IMG/VR virus record: IMGVR_UViG_3300031578_000223
Coordinates: 1-31,455 of that record
Length of the DNA stretch: 31,455 nucleotides
Strand: one strand, 5' to 3'
Origin: a virus
Made by a program: the position numbers and the translations under genes. Positions 9,114-16,944 of this stretch are shown here, piece after piece; the first letter of the stretch is position 1, and each line of letters starts with the position of its first letter. The notes beneath the pieces are model-generated. The model was not told the origin of the DNA. It saw only the letters and a list, made by a program, of their open reading frames with translations, and did no database searches.

Positions 9114-9821
9114 ATGGATAATAACACACTCTTAATTAAATTAAAGCAAAGATTAAATAAACTAGATAGCCAAGACTATGATAACATAGAATGTTGGCAG
9201 TTTGTTGAAGCATTTAATAAAGTACAAGTAGACTGGTGTAGAAGAAACTTACACGGTGGAAATATGTATAAAGAGGGTGATGAATTATCTAAAAGAAGAA
9301 TTGATGATTTACAGCCCCTGTTGAGAGAGTTATCTTTAACAGGAGTTGTAACTGATCAGTACTTTGAAACAAATAATTTTCCAGTAGGTACGTATTTAGA
9401 ATACAAAAGAGTAAGTACAGACGCTACAAGTGAATGTTGTCCAGATCCTAGATCAATGACAGTATATTTAGCTGAAGAGGCTAATGTTTCTCTATTACTA
9501 AGAGATCCATTAAAGGATCCAAACTTTGAATGGGGTGAAACATTTTGTACAATGTTGGGAAACAAAATTAGAATCTATAGAAAACCAGATTTTAATATTG
9601 TAAATCCTGTATTGACTTACTATCAAAAACCAGTGTATATTCAAATACTAGGATGTGTTGATCCATATACAGGGGTTGTTAGTACAGCTAACATACCATG
9701 TCAATTTAAAGATGATGTAGTTGAGGTATTATTAGATGACACAGCTTCACTTATTGCAGGAGATATAGAGAATATTTATCAACAACAAAGGGGCCAAGGT
9801 TCTGCTGAAAGAAATAACTAA
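9114..9821 (+). CDS. Connector/ring-like structural protein (235 aa)
   Basis: The N-terminus is helical (MDNNTLLIKLKQRLNKLDSQ) with an aromatic ECWQFVEAFNKVQVDWCRR. A beta-rich middle carries SECCPDP and VYLAEEANVSLLLRDP. The C-terminus, DDVVEVLLDDTASLIAGDIE, is helical and acidic and followed by a Gln-rich end. Helical ends around a beta middle and a double-Cys loop are also seen in the two ring proteins at 22520 and 23197, which suggests a head-tail connector or adaptor ring in the P22 gp4 tradition. It lies only 2 nt before the Dps-like gene. The alternative is a head accessory protein. Confidence 0.6.
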   Translation: MDNNTLLIKLKQRLNKLDSQDYDNIECWQFVEAFNKVQVDWCRRNLHGGNMYKEGDELSKRRIDDLQPLLRELSLTGVVTDQYFETNNFPVGTYLEYKRVSTDATSECCPDPRSMTVYLAEEANVSLLLRDPLKDPNFEWGETFCTMLGNKIRIYRKPDFNIVNPVLTYYQKPVYIQILGCVDPYTGVVSTANIPCQFKDDVVEVLLDDTASLIAGDIENIYQQQRGQGSAERNN

Positions 9822-9823
9822 TC

Positions 9824-10342
9824 ATGGAAAATAAAACAAGGGTATTAAAACTAAACACTGAACCGGCTAAGACAATTAGTAGACCATCTGCAAAAGTTGA
9901 AGAAAAAAAAGAAGAATCTGTTATAGCTAAACCTGTACCAGATACTGGTGTTGGTGGAAGTTCTTTAGATACTATGACTGCTAATTTAGCAACTGAAATG
10001 ATGAATGCTGCAATCAGTTTTCATAGACTACATTTAAAAGTAAAAGGTGAAGGTTCTTATTCTGCACACATAGCTTTAGGTGGTTTTTATGAAGGTTTAC
10101 ATGAGCAAGCAGATGTTTTAGTTGAAGGATATCAAGGTGTTAGTGAAAAACTTTTATCATATAAAGATTCACCAATTAGAACATTAGATACTGTAGCAGA
10201 TGCTGTAGGATATTTGAGAGATTTGTATAACACGGTTAACAAATTACAAGGTATGATGCCTTACTCAGAAATTGTAAACAACTTGGATCTTGTAAAAGAT
10301 TCAATTAATTCAGCAAAATATAAATTAATTTTCTTATCATAA
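9824..10342 (+). CDS. Dps/ferritin-like four-helix protein (172 aa)
   Basis: About 50 disordered, Lys/Pro/Glu-rich residues precede an all-helical domain of Dps length. The stretch beginning FHRLHLKVKG aligns with Dps: H70, H82, D97 and E101 have the same spacings (12, 15 and 4 residues) as E. coli Dps H51, H63, D78 and E82. The position of Dps D67 is Gly86. A G-x-x-x-x-x-H and FYEGLHEQAD pattern surrounds them. In Dps these residues form the inter-subunit ferroxidase site that oxidises Fe(II), and the shell protects DNA. I recall related small phage proteins of unknown function with a ferritin-like fold. Packaging into the virion or action in the infected cell are both possible. The fold call is fairly strong; metal chemistry is inferred. 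Confidence 0.7.
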   Translation: MENKTRVLKLNTEPAKTISRPSAKVEEKKEESVIAKPVPDTGVGGSSLDTMTANLATEMMNAAISFHRLHLKVKGEGSYSAHIALGGFYEGLHEQADVLVEGYQGVSEKLLSYKDSPIRTLDTVADAVGYLRDLYNTVNKLQGMMPYSEIVNNLDLVKDSINSAKYKLIFLS

Positions 10343-10348
10343 TGATAA
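10334..10348. repeat. Inverted repeat across the stop codon
   Basis: TTATCAT-A-ATGATAA, 7-bp arms with one central base, spans the TAA stop of the Dps-like gene. No T-tract follows, so it is not called a terminator. It may be chance in AT-rich DNA. Confidence 0.35.
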
Positions 10349-10358
10349 ATTAAAAAAG

Positions 10359-10390
10359 TTTTCTTATATTATATCTGTACACGAAGTACA
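10359..10390 (+). promoter_or_regulatory. Candidate phage promoter (TATATTATA class) with TGTAC inverted repeat
   Basis: TTTTCT leads into the core TATATTATA (10365-10373) and CTGTAC, 54 nt before the 487-aa virion gene. Directly downstream, TGTAC (10376-10380) and GTACA (10386-10390) form an inverted repeat around ACGAA that could be an operator or a small leader hairpin. It would drive the single-gene unit closed by the terminator at 11926. Confidence 0.5.
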
Positions 10391-10427
10391 ACTTTATATA
10401 TTTATTAACAAAAAAAAAACAAAAATT

Positions 10428-11891
10428 ATGGCTTATTTTAATCATGCGTTTTACAAAACGTTTGTTGCTACATCAACCCAAGCGTCAGCTGGAGTAGCAA
10501 CCTCAGCATTAACTGCTGGACAGCTTGGTTTAGTTACTGATGCAACATGGCAAACAATTGCTGTTGCTGGTGGTACTTTACCTGCTAACTCATTAGCTTA
10601 TCTTGTACAAGGTAGCTACTACACTAAAGATACTATTGGAAACAATCCAGGTAACGGTGGTTACAAGGAATCTGTTAAATCAAAAGGTATCAATCCTAAA
10701 TTTATTTCAAGAGCATGGGTAACTAATTGTTTGGTAGCTCAACAATCTACTGCATCTTTGTCTTTAGCTTCTGATTGTGCTCCTTGTGGAAAAACTCAGT
10801 TCATGAGAATTGACGTTAAAGGTTCTCCAACATTACGTTTCTTAAATCACAATGCATATGCAATTGGTGATAGTGCAAACATTTGTTGTGTTGATGGACA
10901 AACATATTTAGATCCAACATTGGTTTCTGCAGCTATGGCTCAAATGGTTCTTGGTGATCCATTAATTAAACCATTTGTTGCTGAAGGTGATGTTAACGGT
11001 GTTCAAACTGCTACATTAGCTGGTGGTTCTGGATATTCTGTTGCTAACGCTGTTGCTACAACTGGTGGTACTGGTTCAGGATTTAAAATTAATATTTTAA
11101 CTGTATCAACTGGTGCTATTGCTACTTATAGCGTTGCTGCTGTTGGTGCTGGTTATACTGTAGGTGATGTATTAACAGTTGCTGGTGGTACTGGTGGAAC
11201 TTTAACAGTTACTGCTCTTACTGCAGGTGGTGTTGTAGTTACTGAAACTACTGGTGCTGTAGCTGTACAATCTGTATACAGTATTGATCAAGCTTTAGGT
11301 GCAGCTGCTTCTGGAAATTATTTTCCCTCAAGTGATCCTAATGGTACAACTAAAGTTAGTGCTACAGTTAATTTTGTAGGAGCTTATGTTGATACTAAAT
11401 TTGGTAACTGTTCATTTGATACTAGGGATCATTTTAACGCTGAACCTGTAGTTATCATTGCTTCTATTCTTGATGAAACTGGAAATCCATGTAATGATTG
11501 TGGTGTTGCTACAAGCACTCCTGGTCAAATGCAAGAAACTCAAGGTGAGCAAGTAGTTAGAGATTTAATTTTATCTGAAAGATACAGACAGTCTCCATTC
11601 AATCAAGGAAATGCAGATAGTGCAAGAATTAGAGAGATTGAGATGTCAGATGAAATCTTAGGTGCTGTTGATAGAAACGCTACTTATAAAGCATACTATA
11701 TCCAACATACTGTTCCAAGATTCAATAACCCAAGTGGTTTATTTGATAATGACCAATATGTATACCAAATATATGTTAAGTGTTCAGATACAACTGCTAA
11801 CACAAATGTATTAGCATTAGTTAACAAAGTGGTTGCTTTAGCAAATACCGCAGGTAATAACATTGCATTAGAAACTAATTCTTACTGGTAG
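10428..11891 (+). CDS. Probable abundant virion protein (capsid accessory) with inserted Gly-rich repeat domain
   Basis: A 487-aa protein starting MAYFNHAFYKTFVATSTQAS. A first beta-rich domain includes the Cys pairs CAPCGKTQFM and ICCVDGQT (about residues 123-165). Residues about 193-275 are a low-complexity insert with two GxGY repeats (GGSGYSVANAV and GAGYTVGDVLTVAGGTGG), a beta-type module common on phage surfaces. The original fold resumes at FVGAYVDTKFGNCSFDTRDH and ends in a helical segment with ILSERYRQSPFNQGN and SARIREIEMSDEIL. It has its own promoter candidate and a strong terminator, and Ala/Thr/Gly-rich codons like those of the MCP, so high expression is likely. It ends in TAG, the only non-TAA stop among complete genes. 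A tail-tube role is the alternative, though none is expected in a podovirus. Confidence 0.65.
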   Translation: MAYFNHAFYKTFVATSTQASAGVATSALTAGQLGLVTDATWQTIAVAGGTLPANSLAYLVQGSYYTKDTIGNNPGNGGYKESVKSKGINPKFISRAWVTNCLVAQQSTASLSLASDCAPCGKTQFMRIDVKGSPTLRFLNHNAYAIGDSANICCVDGQTYLDPTLVSAAMAQMVLGDPLIKPFVAEGDVNGVQTATLAGGSGYSVANAVATTGGTGSGFKINILTVSTGAIATYSVAAVGAGYTVGDVLTVAGGTGGTLTVTALTAGGVVVTETTGAVAVQSVYSIDQALGAAASGNYFPSSDPNGTTKVSATVNFVGAYVDTKFGNCSFDTRDHFNAEPVVIIASILDETGNPCNDCGVATSTPGQMQETQGEQVVRDLILSERYRQSPFNQGNADSARIREIEMSDEILGAVDRNATYKAYYIQHTVPRFNNPSGLFDNDQYVYQIYVKCSDTTANTNVLALVNKVVALANTAGNNIALETNSYW

Positions 11892-11925
11892 TCTTTATTT
11901 CTGAGTAAGATTATTTTATTAAAAA

Positions 11926-11959
11926 GGGGTGGGGGTGAAAACTCCCACTCTTTTTTTTT
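11926..11959 (+). terminator. Intrinsic terminator after the 487-aa virion gene
   Basis: An 11-bp stem pairs GGGGTGGGGGT (11926-11936) with ACTCCCACTCT (11941-11951) over a GAAA tetraloop. All positions pair if three G-U wobbles are allowed. Nine T follow (11951-11959). It supports the preceding TAG as a true stop. Confidence 0.9.
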
Positions 11960-11970
11960 ATTTATTCTAA

Positions 11971-11999
11971 TTTTTTTTTGTATATTATATATATAGTGT
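11971..11999 (+). promoter_or_regulatory. Candidate phage promoter (TATATTATA class)
   Basis: Nine T plus G (11971-11980) lead into the core TATATTATA (11981-11989) and TATATAGTGTA, 28 nt before the 190-aa gene. It lies 11 nt beyond the T-run of the terminator at 11926. It is one of the two best matches to the recurring motif and would drive the group of small proteins and fibres. Confidence 0.55.
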
Positions 12000-12017
12000 A
12001 TCAAAATAAATAAAAAA

Positions 12018-12590
12018 ATGGCTGACAAACATATATTAAGTTTAGAAATACCAACAGTATCTAACTGCAATCTTTTGTGTATTAAAGATACAAGTCAGTA
12101 TTCCTCAGAACTTGCTGTTGATTGTGAAGAATTATTAATCACACTTCCAGGATTTACTGTTCCTGTATTACTTAAAGTAACAAAAGGTTTTGACATGTGC
12201 TTAACTGCATGTGCTCTTGCAATACAAAAAGTTAATTGTGGAACTATACAACAAGAAATTCCTGATGGAATTTATGTTATTAGATATAGTGTATCTCCTA
12301 ATTCAAAAGTTTATGTTGAATATAACCACTTAAGGATTACTAGATTAATGACAAAGTATTATGAAGTATTATGTGATTTAGATATTCAAGCATGTCAACC
12401 CGAAACATACAAACAACAATTGTTAGATGAAATGGGTTATATTAAAATTATGATTGATGCTGCTGTAGCTAATGTTGAATATTGTCAATCTCCAGCTCAA
12501 GGTATGCAATTGTATAACTATGCAAAAGATAGATTAAATAAAGTAATTTGCCCATCAGGAAATTGTGGTGGAAAAACATACTTATACTAA
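12018..12590 (+). CDS. Hypothetical structural-block protein of 190 aa
   Basis: It starts MADKHILSLEIPTVSNCNLL. The N-terminal half is predicted beta (ELLITLPGFTVPVLLKVTKG, IPDGIYVIRYSVSPNSKVYV), and the second half is helical (LRITRLMTKYYEVLCDLDIQ, QLLDEMGYIKIMIDAAVANV). Eleven cysteines are spread along it, including a C-terminal CPSGNCGGKTYLY. It is the first gene after the 11981 promoter candidate and leads two small genes and the fibres. A short beta domain followed by helices would fit a small connector or fibre-docking protein, but I recognise no characterised family. Confidence 0.7.
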   Translation: MADKHILSLEIPTVSNCNLLCIKDTSQYSSELAVDCEELLITLPGFTVPVLLKVTKGFDMCLTACALAIQKVNCGTIQQEIPDGIYVIRYSVSPNSKVYVEYNHLRITRLMTKYYEVLCDLDIQACQPETYKQQLLDEMGYIKIMIDAAVANVEYCQSPAQGMQLYNYAKDRLNKVICPSGNCGGKTYLY

Positions 12591-12625
12591 TTATAGAGAT
12601 TTAAATAAACCAAAAATAAATTAAT

Positions 12626-12829
12626 ATGAATTGCGCAAACTGTAATAAGACTTTTACTTGTGGTTGTCAAAAAGCATTTGATGATCAAGGAACAGCCATA
12701 TGTAAAACATGTGTAAATGAATGGTCTAACAAAAGATTGAGTGGTGAAGAACCTTCACAGGTATTACCAACAAGAGATTTAAACTTACAATTAGCTGCTC
12801 AACAAATAAGAGATTTTAGAAACAAATAA
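12626..12829 (+). CDS. Small zinc-finger-like protein of 67 aa
   Basis: Cysteines are arranged C3-x2-C6, C12-x-C14 and C26-x2-C29, followed by an amphipathic helix. This resembles a compact treble-clef or zinc-ribbon knuckle (MNCANCNKTFTCGCQKAFDD). The rest is a Gln/Asp/Arg-rich tail ending QQIRDFRNK. I recall similar 'CxxCGKxFxxGCQK' mini-proteins in environmental phages without known function. It lies 4 nt upstream of the 166-aa gene, inside the fibre group. Zinc binding is inferred from Cys spacing only; a disulfide-stabilised virion peptide is less likely for a cytoplasmic product. Confidence 0.72.
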   Translation: MNCANCNKTFTCGCQKAFDDQGTAICKTCVNEWSNKRLSGEEPSQVLPTRDLNLQLAAQQIRDFRNK

Positions 12830-12833
12830 AACT

Positions 12834-13334
12834 ATGGAGCAAGCACTTATTAAAAGAATTAAGACTGAACAAAACTTTGCAGTACAAGCCTATACAAATT
12901 TTAAAGAAATTAAATTTGGTATAGAACCTTGTTGCTATACTGATTTTGAAACAGCTGCTTTAAATAAGTATTTGTGTGACTGGCAAAACAGTGCTTCTAA
13001 CAAAATAATTATTGATAGTGGTCAAATAGGTGTCTTTATTGAACCATTAGCAACTATCAATACGGAAGCAAGTATGTCTTGCCCAGTTATACCAACTAAT
13101 GTTTGTACAATAATAGATTTAGAATCTATTTTATGCAATACAGGGACATACATACATACTCAAGATGTGCCATTAGCAGTTTGGGTTATAACACATAATC
13201 TAGGGAGTTATCCTTCAGTGACAGTAGTTGATGATTTAAATCACGTTGTTGTTGGTGATATATCATACAATAATTCAAATACATTAACAATAACATTTAC
13301 TTCTGCATTTGAGGGGTATGCATATTTAAATTAA
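12834..13334 (+). CDS. Short fibre/decoration protein with C-terminal beta knob (166 aa)
   Basis: The N-terminal about 100 residues start MEQALIKRIKTEQNFAVQAY and contain several Cys (EPCCYTDF, CPVIPTNVC, SILCNTG). The C-terminal about 60 residues form a compact beta module with HTQDVPLAVWVITHNLGSYP and VTVVDDLNHVVVGDISY, ending AFEGYAYLN. This 'HNL-x-SYP-x-V-x-V-x-D' module is one I recall at the ends of many phage fibre and adhesin proteins. A related ending is seen on the neighbouring 747-aa fibre. It is probably a surface-exposed head or tail appendage, or a partner that caps the long fibre. Confidence 0.68.
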   Translation: MEQALIKRIKTEQNFAVQAYTNFKEIKFGIEPCCYTDFETAALNKYLCDWQNSASNKIIIDSGQIGVFIEPLATINTEASMSCPVIPTNVCTIIDLESILCNTGTYIHTQDVPLAVWVITHNLGSYPSVTVVDDLNHVVVGDISYNNSNTLTITFTSAFEGYAYLN

Positions 13335-13364
13335 AAACAATAACTAAAAACAAAAACAAATATT

Positions 13365-15608
13365 ATGGCAATTAAGTATTTAAATAGTATTGATCTAAAT
13401 CAGAATGAATTACAATTTGCTGTAATACAGAATTTAGGTGCTGTCCCTTTAACGTCCACGGAGGGTCAGATTTATTATGACACACTAACGGACAAATTAC
13501 AATTAAAAACAGCTACTGGTTGGGTACCAATTCAATCAGGACCTAATGCTAATACAACTTACACATTAGCTACAGCTCCAACAGGAACTGCAATTAGATT
13601 AACAGGTAGTGATTCTACTACTAATGATGTTACATTTACTGCTGGTAGTAATGTTACTATTACAAGAACAAGTGGTACAGTATTAACAATTGCATCAACA
13701 GATCAATTTGTTGGTACAGTAACTTCAGTATCTGGTGGAACTGGTATTACTATTACGGGTACATCAACAATTAATCCTACTGTAAGTATTCTTTATGCTG
13801 GTGCTTCAAATGCAATTTTAACTGCAGCAGCAGCTACTCCGGTTGGTGCTGATACATTATGGTTTAGTGATGCTACAGATAGTACAATTAAAAAAGCTTT
13901 ATTTTCATCATTCCCTGGATTTGGTGCAGATGGAACTGTTACAAATGTTAGTGGTGCTGCTTCTACATTTGTTTCAATTTCTGTAGCTACTGCAACAACA
14001 ACCCCCGCTATTACAGTTGCTTTAAGTGCAACAGGTACACCAAGTGCATCTACTTATTTAAGAGGTGATAATACTTGGGCTACTTTTGCAGCTGGGTATG
14101 CTGGATGGAATGTAGGTGCTACTACTGGAGTTGCACAATTAGTTGCATCAGGTGCAACTACAAGTTTTTTTGCTGGTTCGGGTATTACAACTACAGTTGC
14201 TCCAAATGCCGGTAATCCAACTGTAACTATTGTGAATACAGGAGTTCTTGCACTTACAGCAGGTACTAATGTTAGTATTACAGGTACAAATTCAAACTTA
14301 ACTATTAACTCAACAGACCAATTCCAAGGTACAGTAACTTCTATTACATTAGCTGCTGGAACAGGAACTGGTACCGCAATTACATCAAGTGGTACATTTA
14401 CATTTGCTGGTGGTACAAACGTTACAACTTCAGTATCTGGAACCACAGTAACAATTAACTCTACTGATCAATTTGTAGGTACTGTAACAAGTGTTGCTAC
14501 AGGGGCCGGTTTAACTGGTGGTACAATTACAAGTTCAGGTACTCTAGCTGTTCAATACACAGGTGCAGCTAACGTTGTAAATTCAGCATCAGCAGTAACT
14601 GCACTAGGTACTGATTCCGTTTTAATTCATGATGCTTCAACAGGTAATGCTGCTAAAGCATTGATTTCAGGTATTTCATTAAGTCAATTAGCTGTACCAA
14701 CAGCTGCTTTATCAATTGGTACACAAAAATTAATTAATGTTGTTGATCCAACAGCAGCTCAAGATGCTGCTACTAAAAATTATGTGGATACTACATTTGC
14801 GGGTTCCGGAGCATTAATTTATCAAGGCGCGTATAATGCCTCTACAAATACACCAAACTTAGATGTTCCCCCAACGGGAACTGTTAATAAAGGATTTACT
14901 TATACCGTAACGGTAGATGGTACTTTCTTTACTGAACAAGTTAGAGTTGGAGATTTGCTTATTGCAAATGTTAATACACCAACCACATTATCTGATTGGA
15001 CTACTGTTCAGAATAACATAGATATTGCTAGTACAACCACGGTGGGTATTGCTAGTTTTGCTGCTGCAAGTTTTGCGGTAAGTGCGGTTGGTGAGGTTAC
15101 TATTAAAAATGGTGGTGTTATATTAGGTACACAAACTACAGGTTCTTATAACCCCACTGTTGGTACAAGTACAAGTATTAATATTGGAAATAATGGTGCA
15201 TCAGGTGTAGAGGTAATAAATACCGTTTCATTAACAAATGGTGTTATTACAGCATATACTTCTGAAAACATTCAATCATCAACTACGGTTAACCCTGGGG
15301 TAATTTTAATTGCAAGTGATGCTGAAGCTACTGCTGGTATTGTAACCACTAAGGCCGTTACTCCAGCACAATTAATTTCTAATGCAATTACTACTGTAAC
15401 AAGTAGAGAATTTAAACAAAATATTTCTGCAACAGGAAGTTTAACACATAACTTGAACTCATATGATATCATGGTACAATTGTATGATACAGTTACTTTT
15501 GAAACTGTATATGCTGATGTAGTAAGAACAAGTGTTAACACAGTCAATATTATATTTGGGGCAGCACCTGCAAATGCCATTAGGGTATTGATTACAAAAA
15601 TAGCATAA
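13365..15608 (+). CDS. Long fibre protein (747 aa) with TDQF repeats
   Basis: The N-terminus MAIKYLNSIDLNQNEL with LTSTEGQIYYDTLTDKLQLK and TGWVPIQ matches the attachment end typical of Bacteroidota phage fibres. The shaft is Thr/Ser/Gly/Ala-rich. TDQF-x-GTVTS units occur near residues 112, 317 and 367, interleaved with GTxxTxSGT strands typical of trimeric beta shafts. About residues 450-475 carry the common fibre phrase LINVVDPTAAQDAATKNYVD. A later ASDAEATAGIVTTKAVTPAQ segment is also fibre-typical. The C-terminal knob (LTHNLNSYDIMVQLYD…) resembles that of the 166-aa protein. It is likely a head or tail fibre that contacts the host surface. Which capsid part it attaches to cannot be told. 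Confidence 0.82.
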   Translation: MAIKYLNSIDLNQNELQFAVIQNLGAVPLTSTEGQIYYDTLTDKLQLKTATGWVPIQSGPNANTTYTLATAPTGTAIRLTGSDSTTNDVTFTAGSNVTITRTSGTVLTIASTDQFVGTVTSVSGGTGITITGTSTINPTVSILYAGASNAILTAAAATPVGADTLWFSDATDSTIKKALFSSFPGFGADGTVTNVSGAASTFVSISVATATTTPAITVALSATGTPSASTYLRGDNTWATFAAGYAGWNVGATTGVAQLVASGATTSFFAGSGITTTVAPNAGNPTVTIVNTGVLALTAGTNVSITGTNSNLTINSTDQFQGTVTSITLAAGTGTGTAITSSGTFTFAGGTNVTTSVSGTTVTINSTDQFVGTVTSVATGAGLTGGTITSSGTLAVQYTGAANVVNSASAVTALGTDSVLIHDASTGNAAKALISGISLSQLAVPTAALSIGTQKLINVVDPTAAQDAATKNYVDTTFAGSGALIYQGAYNASTNTPNLDVPPTGTVNKGFTYTVTVDGTFFTEQVRVGDLLIANVNTPTTLSDWTTVQNNIDIASTTTVGIASFAAASFAVSAVGEVTIKNGGVILGTQTTGSYNPTVGTSTSINIGNNGASGVEVINTVSLTNGVITAYTSENIQSSTTVNPGVILIASDAEATAGIVTTKAVTPAQLISNAITTVTSREFKQNISATGSLTHNLNSYDIMVQLYDTVTFETVYADVVRTSVNTVNIIFGAAPANAIRVLITKIA

Positions 15609-15615
15609 TTAATAT

Positions 15616-15660
15616 TTTCATATGAAATATGAATTTTATAAATAAAAAATTGTACTTTTG
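15616..15660 (+). promoter_or_regulatory. Palindrome and TAnnTTTG element before the second fibre
   Basis: TTTCATATGAAA (15616-15627) is a perfect 12-bp palindrome. TACTTTTG (15653-15660), preceded by TTG, matches the Bacteroidota -7 box and lies 23 nt before the 418-aa fibre start. No clear -33 box is seen. The GTACTTTTGA string repeats the one at 8039. It may allow separate expression of the second fibre. Confidence 0.3.
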
Positions 15661-15683
15661 ATACCAATATAAAAAAAATAAAG

Positions 15684-16940
15684 ATGGCAATAAAATTTTT
15701 AAGTAGTCAAGATATACAAGCGGGTTCATTAACTGTATCAACTATATCCAATTTAGCCACAGCCTCAGATTTTTTTTTAGTTTCAGATGGTGGTTTAATT
15801 AAATATAGAACTGCTGCTCAAGTAAGTTCTGATATTGGTGGAGGTGGGGGACTTACGTATTTTTCAGAAGGCAATGTTACTTCACCACAAGAAGTTTCCA
15901 GCTTAAGTGCTTTAGGGGTAGCAGCTGATGTATATGCAGCAATAGTTCCCAAAGGTACAGGAGGTATTCTTGCATCAATACCAGATGGAACAGCTGTGGG
16001 CGGTAATGCTAGAGGAACTTATGCTGTAGATTTACAGACAATAAGAAATAATGCTAACCAAGTGGCAAGTGGTGTTTATTCTGCTATAGGTGGGGGAAAT
16101 AGAAATAGAAATGATGCTAATTTTGGCACTGTTGGTGGAGGTTATTCTAATACGTTAACAGGTGCTGGCAATTCTGAGAGCGCAACGATTGTAGGTGGTA
16201 GAGGTAATGTTATAACTTATGGTTATGGCGCTATGATAGGAGGTTATATAAATTCTTCTAGTCATAATGCTACTACAACTTTTGGTATTGGCTGTAGTAA
16301 TGGTGGCCCAGGTGGTACTATATGTGGCGGCCAATATAATACAATAGCTAGTTTTAGCAATAATAGTAGTACTATACTGGGAGGTGCTTATAATCAGATA
16401 ATAGTTAATGGTTATACGTCAGGTTATAATACAGCCAAAGGGTTTAGATCACAGGCATATACTTATGCCATGCACTCTGCTAGTGGTGGGATGTTTTCGG
16501 CTACAGGTGATGCACAGAGAATAGAGTTATTTCTTAGAAGGCTTATAGTAGGTACTACAGTTACTAAATTAACTGTAGATAATAGCGCTAACACAACAAC
16601 TGGTATATGGAAACTAATGCACACCAATGGTATACTTAGAGTGGTTGCAGAGGTTGGTGCGGTTACTACAGTGGCTGACGGAGGAGTGGTTTTGGGTGCA
16701 GTTACAGGAGAGACTTTGACGTTTACCATGAAAGTAATAGGTAATATAATAAGTTTAGTAGGCTCAGTGGTAAGTAGTAATAGACAGGAGGATCCCACAA
16801 TGTCCACTTCGTACTTTACTATAGTTGCAAATAACACAAACAAGGCTATTGATTTTGAATGGACTCCTCCGAGTATTGGTGGGCCACTTTCTACGTACAG
16901 AGTAATGGCCGTAATAAAAGCACTAGAAATTAGATATTAA
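15684..16940 (+). CDS. Second fibre protein (418 aa) with beta-roll repeats
   Basis: It starts MAIKFLSSQDIQAGSLTVST, related to the start of the 747-aa fibre. After GGGGGLTYFSEGN comes a beta-roll shaft at about residues 125-252 with six repeats of the form x-x-(I/V)-(G/C)-GG-x-x-N: SAIGGGNRN, GTVGGGYSN, ATIVGGRGN, AMIGGYIN, GTICGGQYN and STILGGAYN. These resemble the head repeats of YadA-type trimeric adhesins and are common in phage fibres. The C-terminal about 165 residues form a beta knob (LRRLIVGTTVTKLTVDN…ISLVGSVVSSN…YRVMAVIKALEIRY). The codons appear richer in ATA, AGT and GGC than in the 747-aa gene, which may indicate separate acquisition. It is probably an alternative or partner receptor-binding fibre. 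Confidence 0.8.
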   Translation: MAIKFLSSQDIQAGSLTVSTISNLATASDFFLVSDGGLIKYRTAAQVSSDIGGGGGLTYFSEGNVTSPQEVSSLSALGVAADVYAAIVPKGTGGILASIPDGTAVGGNARGTYAVDLQTIRNNANQVASGVYSAIGGGNRNRNDANFGTVGGGYSNTLTGAGNSESATIVGGRGNVITYGYGAMIGGYINSSSHNATTTFGIGCSNGGPGGTICGGQYNTIASFSNNSSTILGGAYNQIIVNGYTSGYNTAKGFRSQAYTYAMHSASGGMFSATGDAQRIELFLRRLIVGTTVTKLTVDNSANTTTGIWKLMHTNGILRVVAEVGAVTTVADGGVVLGAVTGETLTFTMKVIGNIISLVGSVVSSNRQEDPTMSTSYFTIVANNTNKAIDFEWTPPSIGGPLSTYRVMAVIKALEIRY

Positions 16941-16944
16941 GATT

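Noticed and set aside
11882-12070. 62-codon minus-strand ORF over the gap after the 487-aa gene
   Set aside because: It runs through a strong terminator hairpin and T-tracts, which explain its Lys/Phe/Ile-rich content.
14054-14446. Long antisense frame (130 codons) in the 747-aa fibre; similar ones at 15272-15667 and 16463-16843
   Set aside because: They arise from Thr/Val/Gly-rich fibre codons read backwards, giving Val/Pro/Thr-rich protein. No start context or promoter was seen.
13700-14560. Possible tandem DNA repeat or CRISPR-like array in the 747-aa fibre
   Set aside because: The repeats are protein-level TDQF-x-GTVTS units with diverged codons and uneven spacing. No identical direct repeats with unique spacers were seen.
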